A model generated the notes under the pieces. That model saw nothing but the letters and a program-made list of their open reading frames with translations, ran no database searches and was not told where the DNA came from. From positions 66,965,001 through 67,029,000 of the forward strand of contig NC_090999.1 of NCBI RefSeq assembly GCF_041146395.1: a stretch of 64,000 nt of DNA. Reading direction: 5' to 3'. Source of the stretch: Eulemur rufifrons (Eukaryota > Chordata > Mammalia > Primates > Lemuridae). This document shows positions 24,666-37,724 of this stretch, piece after piece (positions within the stretch are counted from its first letter, which is position 1; the number at the start of each line of letters is the position of its first letter). A program made the translations under genes and the position numbers.

Positions 24666-26832
24666 AGTATATTTTATTTTATTTTATTTATTTTTTTTTT
24701 TGGAGGGACTGGTTCTTTATTTCAAAAAGACACTTGTCAATATTCAGTATCAAAACAGTTGTACTACTGGTTTTCTCTTTCTCCCAATCGGCCCCAAAGA
24801 GACCACACCAAAGGAGAGTACATTTTAAGCCAATAAGCTGCAGGATGTACACCTAACAGACCTCACAGAAACTTCATCAAAAAGTGGGGACTGGGCAGGG
24901 GAAAAAAACTTTAAAATATCAGCACATCGCCAACCCACAAACTGTAGAGAGCTCTTACAGCCAGATGGGATGGCCAGGGTGCCCCAAACCCAAAGAAGCA
25001 AAGTTTCAAAATAATAAAAAATTTTCAAAGTTTTGTACATAAGCTATTCAAGATTTCTCCAGCACTGACTGATACAAAGCACGATGAGATGGCACTTTTA
25101 GAGATAGCAGCTTCAGACCCAGAAAAGGGTAATGAGATGAGTTTCATATGGCTAATTCAGTGGCAAAACATAATTTTCTTTCTTTCAAGGAGGCAGGAGA
25201 GCAATTAAGTGGTCAACTCAAAGTAAGGGGCACATGATCCATTCTGTGAGTGGTTAGGAACGGGGTAGAGATAGGACAAAAATTTGGTCTCAGAGGTCTC
25301 ACCATCTTAATTTGGTCACTTCAAATGAAAAAAATAAAATTGTCAAAAGATACCTTAAAGCTGAAAACCTGAACAGCATATTTTTGTTGGGTTTTTCTTT
25401 TTTTTTTTTTTGGCTTACTCCTCCTGGGATCACCTTTCAGGTTTGGCTAGTACTTTGTACAGAGCAATGAGGTTTCCCACAGTGGAGTCTTTCCCTGGGC
25501 TCTGTTTGGTTCTCAGTAAGGCAGGCCCATACCTTTTTTCCTCCCCTATAGAGAGGGCAATATGCATTAAGCTGCAAAGTCACCTTCCAAAAGTGAGAAA
25601 GGGATTAGGTTGCTGCATCAGAGCTGTGGAAGTATTTGGAATGTTTTACAAATGGTTGCTACAACAACGACAAAAAGGTAATTACAAAATGTGTACATCA
25701 CAACATGCTTTTTAAAGACATTTTGCATTGTGCTCACATTCCCTTAAATGTTGTTCCCAAAGGTGCTCAGCCTCTAGCCCAGTTGGAATCTCTGGGAAGA
25801 GGCAGAGACAGTTTGGCGAAAAAGATGTGGTGGGTGGGGTAGAGGATGGAGGGGGATGGCGAAAGTAGAAAGCAGCCTTCCAGTTAAAGATCAGCCCTCA
25901 GTTTAAAGGTCAGCTTCGGGCAGGCTGGCCTCAGGCGGAGTCAGGGTCAGAGGGAGAAGCGGCAGCAGGGCGGGACTGGGGTGCTCTACATCTCATTCAG
26001 GTCAAGCAGAGTCTGGTCCAGCATCCTTTGTGTACAGAGGTGCTCCTCTTTGGTACATTTCAGTTTATCTTCCAAATCATCAATTGTCTTTTCCAGCTTG
26101 GCTACCGATCTCTCAGCAAACTCAGCACGGGTCTCTGCCTCCTTGAGTTTATCAGTAAGAATCTTTATCTCTTCTTCATATTTGTCTTCTTTTTGAGAAT
26201 ACTTTTCTTCAGCAGCGCTCAGACACTCAGGTTCTGGTCCATCAGTCTGATCTGCTCATCCATCTCTCGGCAACGGGACTCTGCCAGCTCAGCTCGTTCC
26301 TCTGTGCGTTCCAAGTCTCCTTCAATAATCACTAACTTACGAGCCACCTCTTCATACTTCCTATCTGCCTCTTCTGCAATATGTTTAGCTTCTTTGAGTT
26401 GGATTTCCTGGAGTTCCATCTTTTCTTCATCTTTTAAGGCCCGGTTTTCAATCACCTTCATCCCTCTCTCACTCTCATCAGCAGCTTTTTCCGCTTCCTC
26501 CAGCTTTTGCAGGGCAGTGGCCAGGCGCTCCTGAGCACGATCCAGCTCCTCTTCAACCAGCTGGATCCTACGGTTCAAGGAGGCCACCTCAGCCTCAGCC
26601 TGTTCCCGGGCCCGCCTTTCTCCCTCCACTTCCCGCTGGAGGCGCTCGGCTCTCTCCTCTGCATCATCAGCCTGCTGTTGCAGAACCTGGATCTTGCGCT
26701 TCACCGCCTCGATGGTGGTGATCCCAGCCATAGTGCCTACCCTGCTCCTGCTAGCGCTCCCGTTCCTGCCTCCTCCGCTCGGCGTTGCAGCCGCTCCTCA
26801 CCCCTGCTTCCGCCTGCTCCCAGTATATTTTA
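24666..26832 (-). pseudogene. TPM3: Processed pseudogene of tropomyosin 3 (TPM3, cytoskeletal short isoform)
   Basis: This is a retrocopy of a spliced TPM3 mRNA. The CDS runs from ATG at 26731 to TAG at 25986-25988, with no introns. It starts [15 protein letters not shown], the short non-muscle N-terminus, and shows the tropomyosin coiled-coil heptads (for example [20 protein letters not shown]). Reading follows the TPM3 product for about 168 codons. A one-base deletion next to 26227 then turns DQNL-KC into a frameshift and a TGA (26219-26221). The rest stays recognisable in the shifted frame, ending [14 protein letters not shown]-rich 5' UTR (26732-26821) and a long 3' UTR (about 24704-25985) with AATAAA at 24716-24721 precede a degraded poly-A tail (24677-24703). 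An 11-base TSD, AGTATATTTTA, is at 24666-24676 and 26822-26832. The real TPM3 gene lies elsewhere; no promoter of its own is seen. Confidence 0.97.
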
Positions 26833-27946
<1,114 letters not shown>

Positions 27947-27983
27947 GGCCTTCAGAATTTCAACTCCTTTGTTTTGCAGAAAA

Positions 27984-28085
27984 TCCATCATTTCGGGGCT
28001 GAGTGTGGTGGCTCATACCTATAATCCCAGCACTTTGGGAGGCCAAAGCAGGAGAATCACTTGCAGCCAGGAATTCCATCATTTC
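27984..28085 (+). mobile_element. 3'-truncated Alu fragment bounded by a TSD
   Basis: Only the first ~78 bases of an Alu are present (27995-28074, GGCTGAGTGTGGTGGCTCAT to about GCAGCCAGGAAT). There is no right arm and no poly-A. An 11-base repeat, TCCATCATTTC, is at 27984-27994 and 28075-28085. Loss of the 3' end in an otherwise TSD-bounded SINE is unusual. Confidence 0.78.
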
Positions 28086-28220
28086 TGAGAAATAACTCCA
28101 AAGGTCAAGCAGTTAAGGGAGAGAATTATATATATGGGTTCACGGAGCTGCTTATAATCCCATACCAGGCCACCACTCTTGCATAGTGCATTACTGCACT
28201 GGAGCTCAGAGCCTTTGCCG

Positions 28221-28625
28221 GGATACCCTCCTTACTCTGCCTGGGTTCTGACATGACACTCCATGTCGGGCCCTTTCCCCACATGGACACTCTCTTCACG
28301 TAGCTAGGGCTCTGACACCCTGAGCTGGGTCACTTCCATGATGGATGCTCTTTTTACCCTCTTTGGGCCCCAACTCTTCATTTAGGCTGCCACAATCCAT
28401 AAACTTCTTCCTCACCCTGCTCTGTCTCTGATTCCTTTCCCTGGATTGTACCTCTGCATCACAACCCTTTGGCTTCCAACTTGCTGCACCAGGTTGTCTC
28501 CTCACATGAATACTCTTTGCACCCCACTCAGCTACTTACTCTCCGTGCTGGGCAGTCCTGCTACATAGATACCCTCCTTACCCTGCTTGGGTTTTGCACC
28601 TAGACACCTGCCTTGTTCTGTCCCA
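28221..28625. repeat. Degenerate minisatellite, period about 58-64 bp
   Basis: Units begin at about 28221, 28285, 28343, 28399, (one unclear), 28508 and 28567. Each has a form of GGATACTCTCTTCACCCTGC, then TCGGGCTCTGACAC. Spacings are 64, 58, 56, about 109 (two units) and 59 bases. Units have drifted a good deal, so the array is old. No coding frame is kept through it. It may be part of a named ancient repeat that I cannot place. Confidence 0.6.
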
Positions 28626-28724
28626 CGTAATGGTGGTCTGAATTGTTCAGAGAAGGGATGGGAAGGAAAGGACAATTGAGAGAAATGTAATTGACTTTTG
28701 TGCCTTCGTTTTTTCCAATGTATT

Positions 28725-28980
28725 TATTAAATGCAGTTGAAAGGCAAATAAGATAAGGTTCCTACCTTTCAGGGGTTTACATTCTGGAAGGGGGACGAAC
28801 ATGAAAAGATGTTATTACAGTACAGTGTGCTAACACGGTGCTATTTGTAGGTACTGTAGCAACATATTGGAATCACATGCATCTCAGTCTAGAGGAGTTT
28901 ATGGAGGCCTTTGGGAGGTGGTAATGAGGAACTCAGTCTTTAGGGAATAGGAGACTCTAACCAGGTAAAAAGGAGGCCAG
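28725..28980 (-). mobile_element. L2 LINE 3'-end fragment
   Basis: The plus strand carries the reversed L2 3' region: 'AAGATAAGGTTCCTACCTTT', 'GGGTTTACATTCTGGAAGGG', then 'ACAGTACAGTGTGCTAAC'. Ancient and eroded. Confidence 0.6.
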
Positions 28981-31900
28981 GGTAGGTTGATGAAACCACA
29001 CTGACATTTATATCAGATTATTTAGAAATTTAAGTGAGCATCATATTAAAAGTTTTAGTATTACTAGGAAAACACAAATAGATTTAGTTTATTTAAAATG
29101 CCTTAATTAATGAGAAAATCTCATTGTACAAGCCGTTGCACCTTCTGTACCTTTCTGAAAAACAAGGAAATTGGTTTAAGAATGAGTTCATACTGTTGTG
29201 AGGGCCTGGTAAATGCTTGAATATCAATTACTATAATCACAAAAAGGAATTTAAGATGAAGCCCTAAATATTTTATAATAGAGATGCCTAACTTATGCTG
29301 AGAATAAACATGACAAACCTCTGAATAAAAAGGAAAGGGAAGTTATTCTTTATATTTGGGATACCTTTTAATTTTTTTTAATTAAAAAATTAGCCAAGAT
29401 TATTATTAAAGAAGAAGGTTTTCCCTGGTGTGGTGTCCTGGAGCTTGCCTCCATGACCCATGCGGAACAGCCAAGAGATTTCACTCCTGGAAGACATCAT
29501 TCAATAGGCTTTAAGAATCATGTTTGGGTATGAGCCTGTCTCTGACGGGAGGCTTAGAAATGGGATTAGAGATTTTGTCCCTGGGGGATTTCCTTGGATG
29601 CACAGTTAGCTCTTTTAACTTGCCTTTCTTATGCATATGAATTGGGGTGTGCATATTTGTCCAAAAAAAAAAAATCACCTCATATGTAACATAGTATTAA
29701 AATCAAAATTAAATGAATTATGGAATTTTTTCTAGTCTGAGAAAACAAATATTTCTTATAGTATTAATAGTTTTGCAAAGCTGAGAAGAGTTGGTTTATA
29801 GGATGCATTCTGTGTTTTTATTTATTTAGAGAGTATGTTAAAATTGGAAATTCAATGAGGAGTAAAATACACAATTTTGGTGATCCCAATCTAAGAAATG
29901 CCCAGATTGTGATTTTAGTTATTGATGGTAGTTGAGGCCCAGTTTTGCCATCATAAACTCCATGACTTTGGACTAGTTACTTCACATCGCCCAATATCAG
30001 TTTCTTTGTATGTATGATGTAAATAATAATATTGAGAAAAATGATATACTTTCCTCATAGTATCTTGTTTGCAGATAGCAGACTGCAATGAATGTAGTAG
30101 ACTGAATGAACTGTGGTTATAATAAATTCCATGTCTAAATAACTTTATTTTAAAAAAAATAAGTCCTAATGCATCTAGTTTTTTGGAATGAGTATTTGGA
30201 ATTAAGATCATTTTACTTACCCAAAACATGAAAAATAAAACTTTTTCCAAACTAACACATTAAAAAAGCAAAACACAAAACTTGGCAGCTTTAGCTTGTC
30301 AGTATGTAAGATTCACAGGAGTAGGGATAATCTTTTTTTCATCCCTAATGCATTGTCGATTACATAGTGAGAAATAGCTTTGTTGGTTGTTAATAGATCT
30401 GCCTGAAAATGATCCTTAAATTACAAAATATTATCTGTTAACTCCTCCTATAAACAATGACAGTGTTCCCTCTGTGTACTGAAATTACATATATAAGACA
30501 CGACATTAAAGGGAGAACTGGTTGTGAGAAACACGATTCCATTAAATCAACAGTTATGGTATTTTCAAATAAGTATAGAGTCTAATTATTGTATTAGTAT
30601 CAAGAGCACAACACTTTTGAAAAAGTAATTTGCAATTGTAATAAATTAGAGTTCATTCCTATTATTTCTTTGGAAACAATTTTTTCTTTTTCTTTTCCTT
30701 TTTTTTCCTTACAAACATAGTTTCTTGTCTAGCTATTGAAAAATCTTTGTTTAGGCAATTTTCTGGTAAAATATTCCAGGTTGCAGTGTATCATTTCAGT
30801 TTTCATGGCTGCTTTTATGGTGTTTCTGCTAAAATACTTCATCAAGTGGAAATGCTATTAAACTTCAACACTAAGCGAAAACAAGCATACTTTAAACAAT
30901 ATAAAACCTCTACAAACTTAGTTTGATTTTTTAAGCAAATATCTAACTTTTAAAATTAGTCTTTTACTAAGAAAGCACGTATTAAAATGTTTTCTCTTTG
31001 AAATTGTTTATTTTCTTTAATCACAAAATACCTGACCAAATTATGCATTGCCCAAAACCTGAGGAAAAAGGTAAACTAATTCAGTATTTTAAGAAAGCAT
31101 ACCATATGAAACTGTATAGAAATATGGTAAACCTCACAGAATATGCAATTGAAAAAGTCATTCCAGTTTAGGGTTTAAGAAAGTTATCTCCCCTTTATGG
31201 ATCTCTATAGAGAACTAAAGATACATAACAATAAAATATCATTATTTTTGTCACAAGTAATTTTATATTTGTGGGGCAAGGAATTAAATGCATGAAGTTA
31301 TGAAATATTCATCACTGTTAGCTGGATGATGTCTACAGTATTTAATAAATACTCATATCTATTGAATGAATAAATGAAGGAATTTTAACGACAAATATAT
31401 TAATTACTGCGATCATATTTAAAGTTTATTTTGTAAAAATATAAATAATATGAGCTGGATATACCTCTTGGGTTTTCAAAATTAATTACATCATCTTGGT
31501 TACCAAAAGACAGGTAAGCTCATCTCAGAAAAGCTCAATAAGGTGAGCTCAAACAGGTAAGCTCAATAAGCTCACACATGGCTGCCACCGGCTGTAAAGT
31601 TTCTTTCCAGAAAGACTATATCCTGTGTTACACTAGTTGGGTTGTGTGTGTTCATGTGTGCAGTTTGGGGTATTCATAGGCTTGTCCAGGTTAAAAAAAT
31701 TGTGTTTATAATTGTTTTTCTTCTCAGGGTGAATAACTTTTATTTTTCAAATATTTTTGCCATAGGGAAGTTTAGTTGATAATTTTCTGTGGGGAAAAAT
31801 AAAATTTAGTGGTTGATTCTTATGCCCTTTTTTTGAAAATTCTCAAAAGTAGCATTTTTTTTTTCAGTTCTTAAAGAAAAATGAGAGGTTTACAAATAAC

Positions 31901-32015
31901 TAAATTATTCTGGGCCTAAGGCCTGCGGAAATCCCAACTGATTAGTGATTGATCCTTTGTCAGATATATATGGCTATTTTCTATGATGATTTTTAAAAAA
32001 ATCGTTTTAACTGAT
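28981..32015. other. 3-kb AT-rich intergenic stretch
   Basis: No gene or recognisable repeat in about 3 kb. ORFs are short. An absence of visible repeats this long may mean very old decayed sequence or conserved non-coding DNA; the sequence alone does not decide. Confidence 0.45.
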
Positions 32016-32225
32016 CGACACTTAAGTGTACATAGAGCAATAACATTCGTTGGGTGTTGGGCAGATGGAAGCAGGGAGAAGAGGATGGGTATATACACAC
32101 ATAATGGGTACGCTGAACACCGTCTGGGGGATGGACATGCTTGAAGCTCTGACTTGGGTGGGGCAGGGCAATATATGTAACCTAAACATTTGTACCCCCG
32201 TAATATGCTGAAATAAAAAAGAAAA
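32016..32225 (+). mobile_element. Severely 5'-truncated L1 (3' UTR only)
   Basis: It starts within the L1 3' end and contains GGATGGACATGCTTGAAGCT and the terminal 'TTTGTACCCCCGTAATATGC', then AATAAA and an A-rich tail. Its 3' UTR type matches the L1 at 13541-14480 (both have the GACATGCTTG.AGCTCTGACT block in variant form). No clear TSD was found. Confidence 0.85.
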
Positions 32226-33529
32226 GAAGTGACAGTTATTTTTCAGGGTATCATTTAATTTTCCTGAAATATTTTCCCCTACATTTTAACTTTTAGTACT
32301 TGGGGGGATGCTGAAGCGCTAATTTGAATTATGTTATTTTAGCTTCTGAGCTTTTTGTTTGAATTGGCAGATGGGGTGACCTTGGGTGACCTGGTTTTCT
32401 ATTAACTGTGTCGAGTTCATGCCAGATGTTGACCTTGATTCTGATTCTATCTTGGCCTCATGACCTCAATTTCTGCTTTACTTGTGTGCCTGACAATTGG
32501 GCATTCTTATTCTATCCTAACTTTAATTATTCTGGCTACAGCTATTCAGTAGTAAGGTCCCAAACCTCCATCCTGGTATCTAGAAACAAGCTTCTTTAAT
32601 TTACCTTGTTATTTGACTAAAATAAGTTCTCAAATTGCCCATGTAGAACTTTTTTATATTGGCTTTTTTCCCCCTTTTCCACATGATAATTCTCAAAGGT
32701 GTTGACTTATTTGTAGGAAATGTCATAAGCAATTAGTAAATTGTTTTCCAGATTTTGTTCTATGGATGCTTTACAAAGTTCCTAGGTCATAAATGTGTGA
32801 AAAAACTGCATAGTTTTCCTGCCTTTTGAAGATTTATAGTGTTCACCACTCCTACAGTGAAGAAATCTGTTAAAATTTTTAGTGTAGCATTATTATGAGA
32901 GACCAAGCTTTGACTCTGCTGTTGTTGACAAGCTTTGAAGCCATTTTTCTAAGCCCCAGGAATGTTGAGACTACTATAATTTTGTTCTTTAGGGTAGCCC
33001 TGAAAATTCTTCAAGGGCCATGTTTCAGGTTTATGGTTCACTAAACATATATTCTTGGCAAGTTTTTTCCTTCTATTCCTCTAGAGAACTGGATAAGGGA
33101 GGAAGGAGTAAGTTCAGTGACTTATAAGGTACTGGATTAGATAAGTGAGATAAATGGCTTGCTTTTTTCACTTTGGTGAGAAGTCCTTTAGTCATTTCTC
33201 CAAATAAAAGCCTAGACAAGCTCCCATGGTAGGAGTCAATGGCATGTGTCAGAAACACAAAGGACCAGCAGTGTTATCTGAGAGTCTCTTTGCTGATTAG
33301 GCCTTACTCTCTTTGAGCAGGGACTGCAGAGTTAGCCACATGCCCACGGGCTGAGGAATGTGCAATTGTGATGAAGGCTGATATGCAAGACCAAAATGAC
33401 ACATTCATACTATATCATATGTATATGTACATAGTGTACACATACTCTTCTGACACCAGATGTGTGGGAATTTTTCCCCAAATACCAAGCAATTCTCCAG
33501 CACACATCAAAAGTATGTTTTATAATTAA
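32226..33529. other. Intergenic sequence
   Basis: No gene or repeat recognised. Confidence 0.5.
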
Positions 33530-34065
33530 GTTCTGACAGTATTTACCTGGAGATAAGGGCTCAGTCTCACAATACTTCCTTCCAACTCAGACACTGTTCC
33601 ATGGTGGGCAGGTTTATGCAAACCTACCCCCAAAGTTTGAGAAAGCTGCAAGGCCAAAGAAAGAAGTTGACAAAATCCAGTTTCTCGGAAAGAAACATTT
33701 AATAGGGACTTAGTGAACAGAAGCCATGTCTTGGGCAGGAGACAGATGGAGATGGTGGGTCTTGGTACTATTACCCCTCCAGATCCAGGGCTTATAAATA
33801 CCAAAGAGAAAGACTGTGTAGGGCAATCAAAGTTGACCCCCCAGGGAAAGGCAAGAATGCTACGTGAATCTGCCTAAGGGCAGCATTCGTGGTAACAACA
33901 GATATAAAGTAGAATAGATAGAGGTGCATTCCTGGAACAGGGGTTAATCAGAAGTCAACATGGTGGATTAGCATCTCCCAAGATGGAGTTGCTTTAGCTT
34001 CCACAGACACCAGTCTCAAGCAGTAGGTTGTCACCTATACTTCTGAGCAACCAGGTATAAATCGG
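33530..34065. mobile_element. Possible LTR-derived sequence, family unknown
   Basis: The composition, and a segment with 'AAGAAACATTTAATAGGGAC', resemble the reversed 3' part of an old LTR. It directly abuts a clearer LTR. I cannot name it, and the call rests on texture and position. Confidence 0.3.
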
Positions 34066-34640
34066 GGTTCCCACAACCCCCTCCTCAGGTTCAATTAAAT
34101 TTGCTGGAGTAGCTTACAGAACTCAGGTAAAAACTTTGCTTACATGTCCCCATTTATTATAAACAATATTACTAAAGATGCAGATGAACAGCCAGATGGA
34201 AAAGACAAGGTATGTGGAAGGGTAAGGTGTAGGGCAAGGTATGTGGAAAGGGGCACGGACCTTCCATGCCCTCTCCTGGTGCTCTACTCTCCCAGCACCT
34301 CCATGTGTTCAGCAATCTGAACACTCCAAAATCCAAACCATATTCTTTGGGGTTTTTATGGAGGCTTCATTATGTAAGCATGATTAATTATATCATTGGC
34401 CATTGGTGATCAGCTCAATCTTTAGCCCCTCTTTCCTCCCTAGAGGTTAGGGGTAGGGCTGAAAGTTGCAACCCTCTAATCAGATGATTGGTACCCCTGG
34501 CAACCAGCCCCCATCCTGAGACTATGTAAGAGCCCATGAAGATTCTCATCATTAGAGCAAAAGATGATTCTATCACCCAGGGAATTCCAAGGGATTTAGG
34601 AGTTCTATATCAGGAACCGAGGTAGAGACCAAATATTTCT
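34066..34640 (-). mobile_element. Old LTR (likely class III/ERVL group)
   Basis: It matches a recalled primate/mammalian LTR on the minus strand. Blocks include 'TCCTCAGGTTCAATTAAATT', 'TTACAGAACTCAGG', 'CAGATGAACAGCCAGATGGA', 'TTTTTATGGAGGCTTCATTA' and 'GGAATTCCAAGGGATTTAGG'. Subfamily not resolved. No internal region beside it. Confidence 0.55.
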
Positions 34641-35054
34641 TACTATATATTGGCTTAAAAAGCACAAAGTGATCATCCTACAGTTTTGGAAGTCAGAAGT
34701 CCTGCAATCCTACAATCAAGGTGTTAGCAGGGCTGCATTCCTTCTAGAGGCTCTGGGGAAGGATCCATTTCTTGCCTTTTCAGCGTGTAGAGGCCACCTG
34801 CATTTTATGGTGCATGGCACCTTCCTTGCTTTGCTCTAGCCTCTGCTTCTCACCATCTCTTCTCTCTCTGGGCTGCCTGCCTCCCTCTTATAAAGACCCT
34901 GGTGATTATATTGAACCCACTCAGATCATTCGGACTAATTCCACCATCCTTAATCACATCTGCAAAGTCCCTTTTGTCATGTTCAGTAACATATTCACAG
35001 GTTTCAGGGATTAGGACATGGACATCTTTGGGGGGATCATTATTCTATCAACCA
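34641..35054 (-). mobile_element. MaLR (MLT1-like) LTR, 3' end missing
   Basis: The minus strand starts TGGTTGATAGAATAATGATC (right end 35054). It includes the reversed 'CACATCTGCAAAGTCCC' and 'TTCAGGGATTAGGACATGGA' blocks near 34958-35025. The sense 3' end abuts the LTR at 34066-34640 without a terminal CA, so it is truncated. Confidence 0.7.
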
Positions 35055-36034
35055 CAGTCATATAGTTTCAGGAAGTATAAAACTACAGGTCTCTGAGCTA
35101 AGGTATCTTATGGTGAATCAATTTCATCACTGGAAACCAAATAATTGTTTTTACAGATTTTTTTGTGAAGTACCAACTGCTAAAAGTTACAGAGGGGAAT
35201 ATTATCATGGAATGTGTTTATTAGCTGTTCTCTCTCTGTCATAACTGTATATATTTAGTTTTTGCTGATATCATGACATCTTCCCCCTAATTATATCAGT
35301 AAGAATCTCTGAAATATAAGTACATTCTCCACTGTAGCCCAAATAATAGTGCTCTCTTTTACAAACAAAAATAAGAAAGTTGTTACAAACCCTAGCAGGG
35401 AAATGTATTAATATATTAACTGTAAGTAAGTTTTCTTGAGCAAATCATTGTCTAGTGAGAGCACCCAAATGAAGAAATGCCAACATCTTCTAAGAAAAGA
35501 GTTCACAAAATTAAAAAATATGGTAGAAAGGCCTTTTTTTCCGATGGTAGCTAGAAATTCCTTTTCCATTTATTTTTGATAAATTAAAAATAAGTACTGT
35601 AAGCCTCACACAAAATTTCTCTCTTCTTTACAATTTTTCTCTGTTGTGCCAAAGAGTCCAAAACTACCCTGAGGAAGGAAGCATATTACTTCCTTTGCCC
35701 TCCTCCCAGTTTTCTGTTTAAATCCTGCTGCTGCCAAGTTTGAGTGGAAAATGATTGTGTTGCCAGTTGGCGACTTACATGACTCTTGGCCAAGAAAGTG
35801 ATTTAAGCAACTGTGAAATCTGCTTACACGTTCAGAGCTGTGTGTGTGTGGTGTAACACTAGTGTCCTGGAAAACACTAAGAGGCACGCCATCCTCCTGA
35901 TATGCTCTCAAATAAGACCTAAGTTCCATGTCATGGATACCAGCATAACCCAAGAGCCCAGAAGGGAGTCTTAGGCTGCCTCTGGTGAGCTTCCTGCCAT
36001 AAATCTAAGAAGAACTATTATTACTATTATAATT
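35055..36034. other. Intergenic sequence
   Basis: A 115-codon minus-strand ORF (35606-35953) has no recognised domain or homologue. With no promoter or conservation evidence it is left uncalled. No repeat recognised. Confidence 0.45.
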
Positions 36035-36270
36035 ATTAGCACACATTAATTGAGCACTAACTCTATGCTAAGAATTGTGCTATGCCCTTAAGTGCATTTT
36101 TTATTGAATCCTCACAACAGCTCTCTGAGAGAGTTACTGTTATGGGTGAAGAAACTATGACATTAGAAATTATCACTTGCCCAAGATCACGCACGTTTCA
36201 TCAGAGTTGTGATTAAATTGTTTGTGTTTGACTTTAAAGCCCACAATGCTAACCTTTATGCTTCAACCTC
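36035..36270 (-). mobile_element. MIR SINE, near full length
   Basis: Reversed MIR: 'AATTGAGCACTAACTCTATG', 'GAATCCTCACAACAGCTCTC', then 'CACTTGCCCAAGATCAC' and the tRNA-related end toward 36260. Confidence 0.8.
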
Positions 36271-37320
36271 TATATACGAGTTTGTGTGTATGCAGGGAGC
36301 CACATGATATAGTTGCTAAGAGCCCACATTTAAAAGATATATATATTTTTCTGATATAAAAGTAATATGTAGGACTTAGCTTAAAAAAAAACTCATTCAT
36401 TTAAGATTGTTTTTCTATCCCCTATCACCTAGAGATTGCTTTTACATTCTAAAAAGAAATATAACTCTATTATTATTTTGAGATTTATGTGGCATCATTG
36501 GGCATAGCATTGGGGAAAAAGAATAACTTTAAATCATTTTGATGGGAAGCAGCAGAACGGGCAGATGTAATGATGCTAGGAGTGAGGAAATGGATCTTAT
36601 GCCCTGATTCAACTTTGACTCAGAGTATGACTTTGGAGAGCTACTCAGTGTTTTAATAATTTTGAAATCTTTTTCTTGAAGTGAAGATATATATAAACAC
36701 AACACTATGGCTAAATGTAGAAGATTTGAATTGTCTGTCTGAATGAGGTTGACCAGCAGCAGCTAGATCCCAGGCTCATAAGATCTAAGTAACCCATGAC
36801 TGCCATCCAAGCTGGACTTGTCCAGGGCCAGGGGAAAAGATCATTCCTTCTTACAAAGGTAGGAGGGAAGCCCAGGCCTCCCCATATCACCCACAATGCT
36901 CCGCGCATGCCTTCTTCATGCCTGGCTGGGCCCTCATTCTGACTTTGAGCCCAGCTCTGGGTTCTATTTCCACTTTGGCTCTTTCCCAGTGAACTCGGCC
37001 AACTTGGCTGTGTGCTCAGACTGTGCTTGCTATACTCCTCATCCTTGCTCACTACTCAGATATTGGGCATTGCCTTTGGCCCCTTTCATGAACTTAACTG
37101 CAAAAGCCATTGCAAGTGCATGTCTGGCGTTCTAGCTCTTGTTGCTGTGAGCTACTTTTAACTTAAAGCTAAGTGCTTGTTTAAGAGAATCAAGTGCTAG
37201 ATGGCTCAAAAATCACTCTAAAGAAATATGTCTTATTATTTAATATTCATTAATCTCTATATTTATTAAATCACAGAATACTTATATATATGTAATTTTT
37301 AAAAAAGAATTTTTGTTTGT
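36271..37320. other. Intergenic sequence
   Basis: No gene or repeat recognised. Overlapping ORFs on both strands at 36711-37135 show no domain. Confidence 0.45.
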
Positions 37321-37324
37321 TTAC

Positions 37325-37470
37325 TTATTTCCTCCTTTCTTCTATTTTCCTTCTTTCCTTCCCTTCCTCTCATCCTGCCTTTTCCTTTCTTCCTTCTCCT
37401 TCCTTCCTTCCTCCCTCTCTCCTTCCCTCCCTCCCCTCATTCTTCCTTCCTTCCTTTCTCCCCTGCTTCT
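37325..37470. repeat. Polypyrimidine (CCTT)n-type low-complexity tract
   Basis: About 145 bases almost wholly C and T with CCTT, CCTC and CTTT words. The Ser/Leu/Pro-rich ORFs across it are artefacts of composition. Confidence 0.95.
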
Positions 37471-37724
37471 TTTCTATAATTTCAGAAAAGTTTGAATAGA
37501 AGGTGTGAATTAGGGGTTTTGGGGCATTGTAACACTTCAACATATTGTTGTGGTTAGGAGAGTTTTATACTAAAAATTTTTTTAAAAGGCTAACTGTGGG
37601 AAACTGAGAGAAGATAGCTCATAATGGCTACACTAAAACTGCTTTTATTATTGTGGTCCAACCAAAACTATAAATATTTAAAAGAAAAATTCTAGTTTGA
37701 TTTATTTTTTCTTAAATTTATATA
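37471..37724. other. Intergenic sequence
   Basis: No feature recognised. Confidence 0.5.

Noticed and set aside
26028..26534. 168-codon plus-strand ORF
   Set aside because: Antisense shadow of the TPM3 retrocopy; serine-rich from complementary codons.
26219..26731. Open frame of 170 codons as a functional tropomyosin gene
   Set aside because: No introns, a poly-A tail, a TSD and a frameshift before the C-terminal part show a processed pseudogene.
28221..28625. CRISPR-like array
   Set aside because: Units are degenerate and directly tandem with no unique spacers, and the context is a mammalian genome.
35606..35953. 115-codon minus-strand ORF as a novel gene
   Set aside because: No recognisable domain, homologue, promoter or conserved context; length is within chance for 64 kb.
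37313..37499. Two overlapping Ser/Leu/Phe-rich ORFs
   Set aside because: They are translations of a (CCTT)n low-complexity tract.
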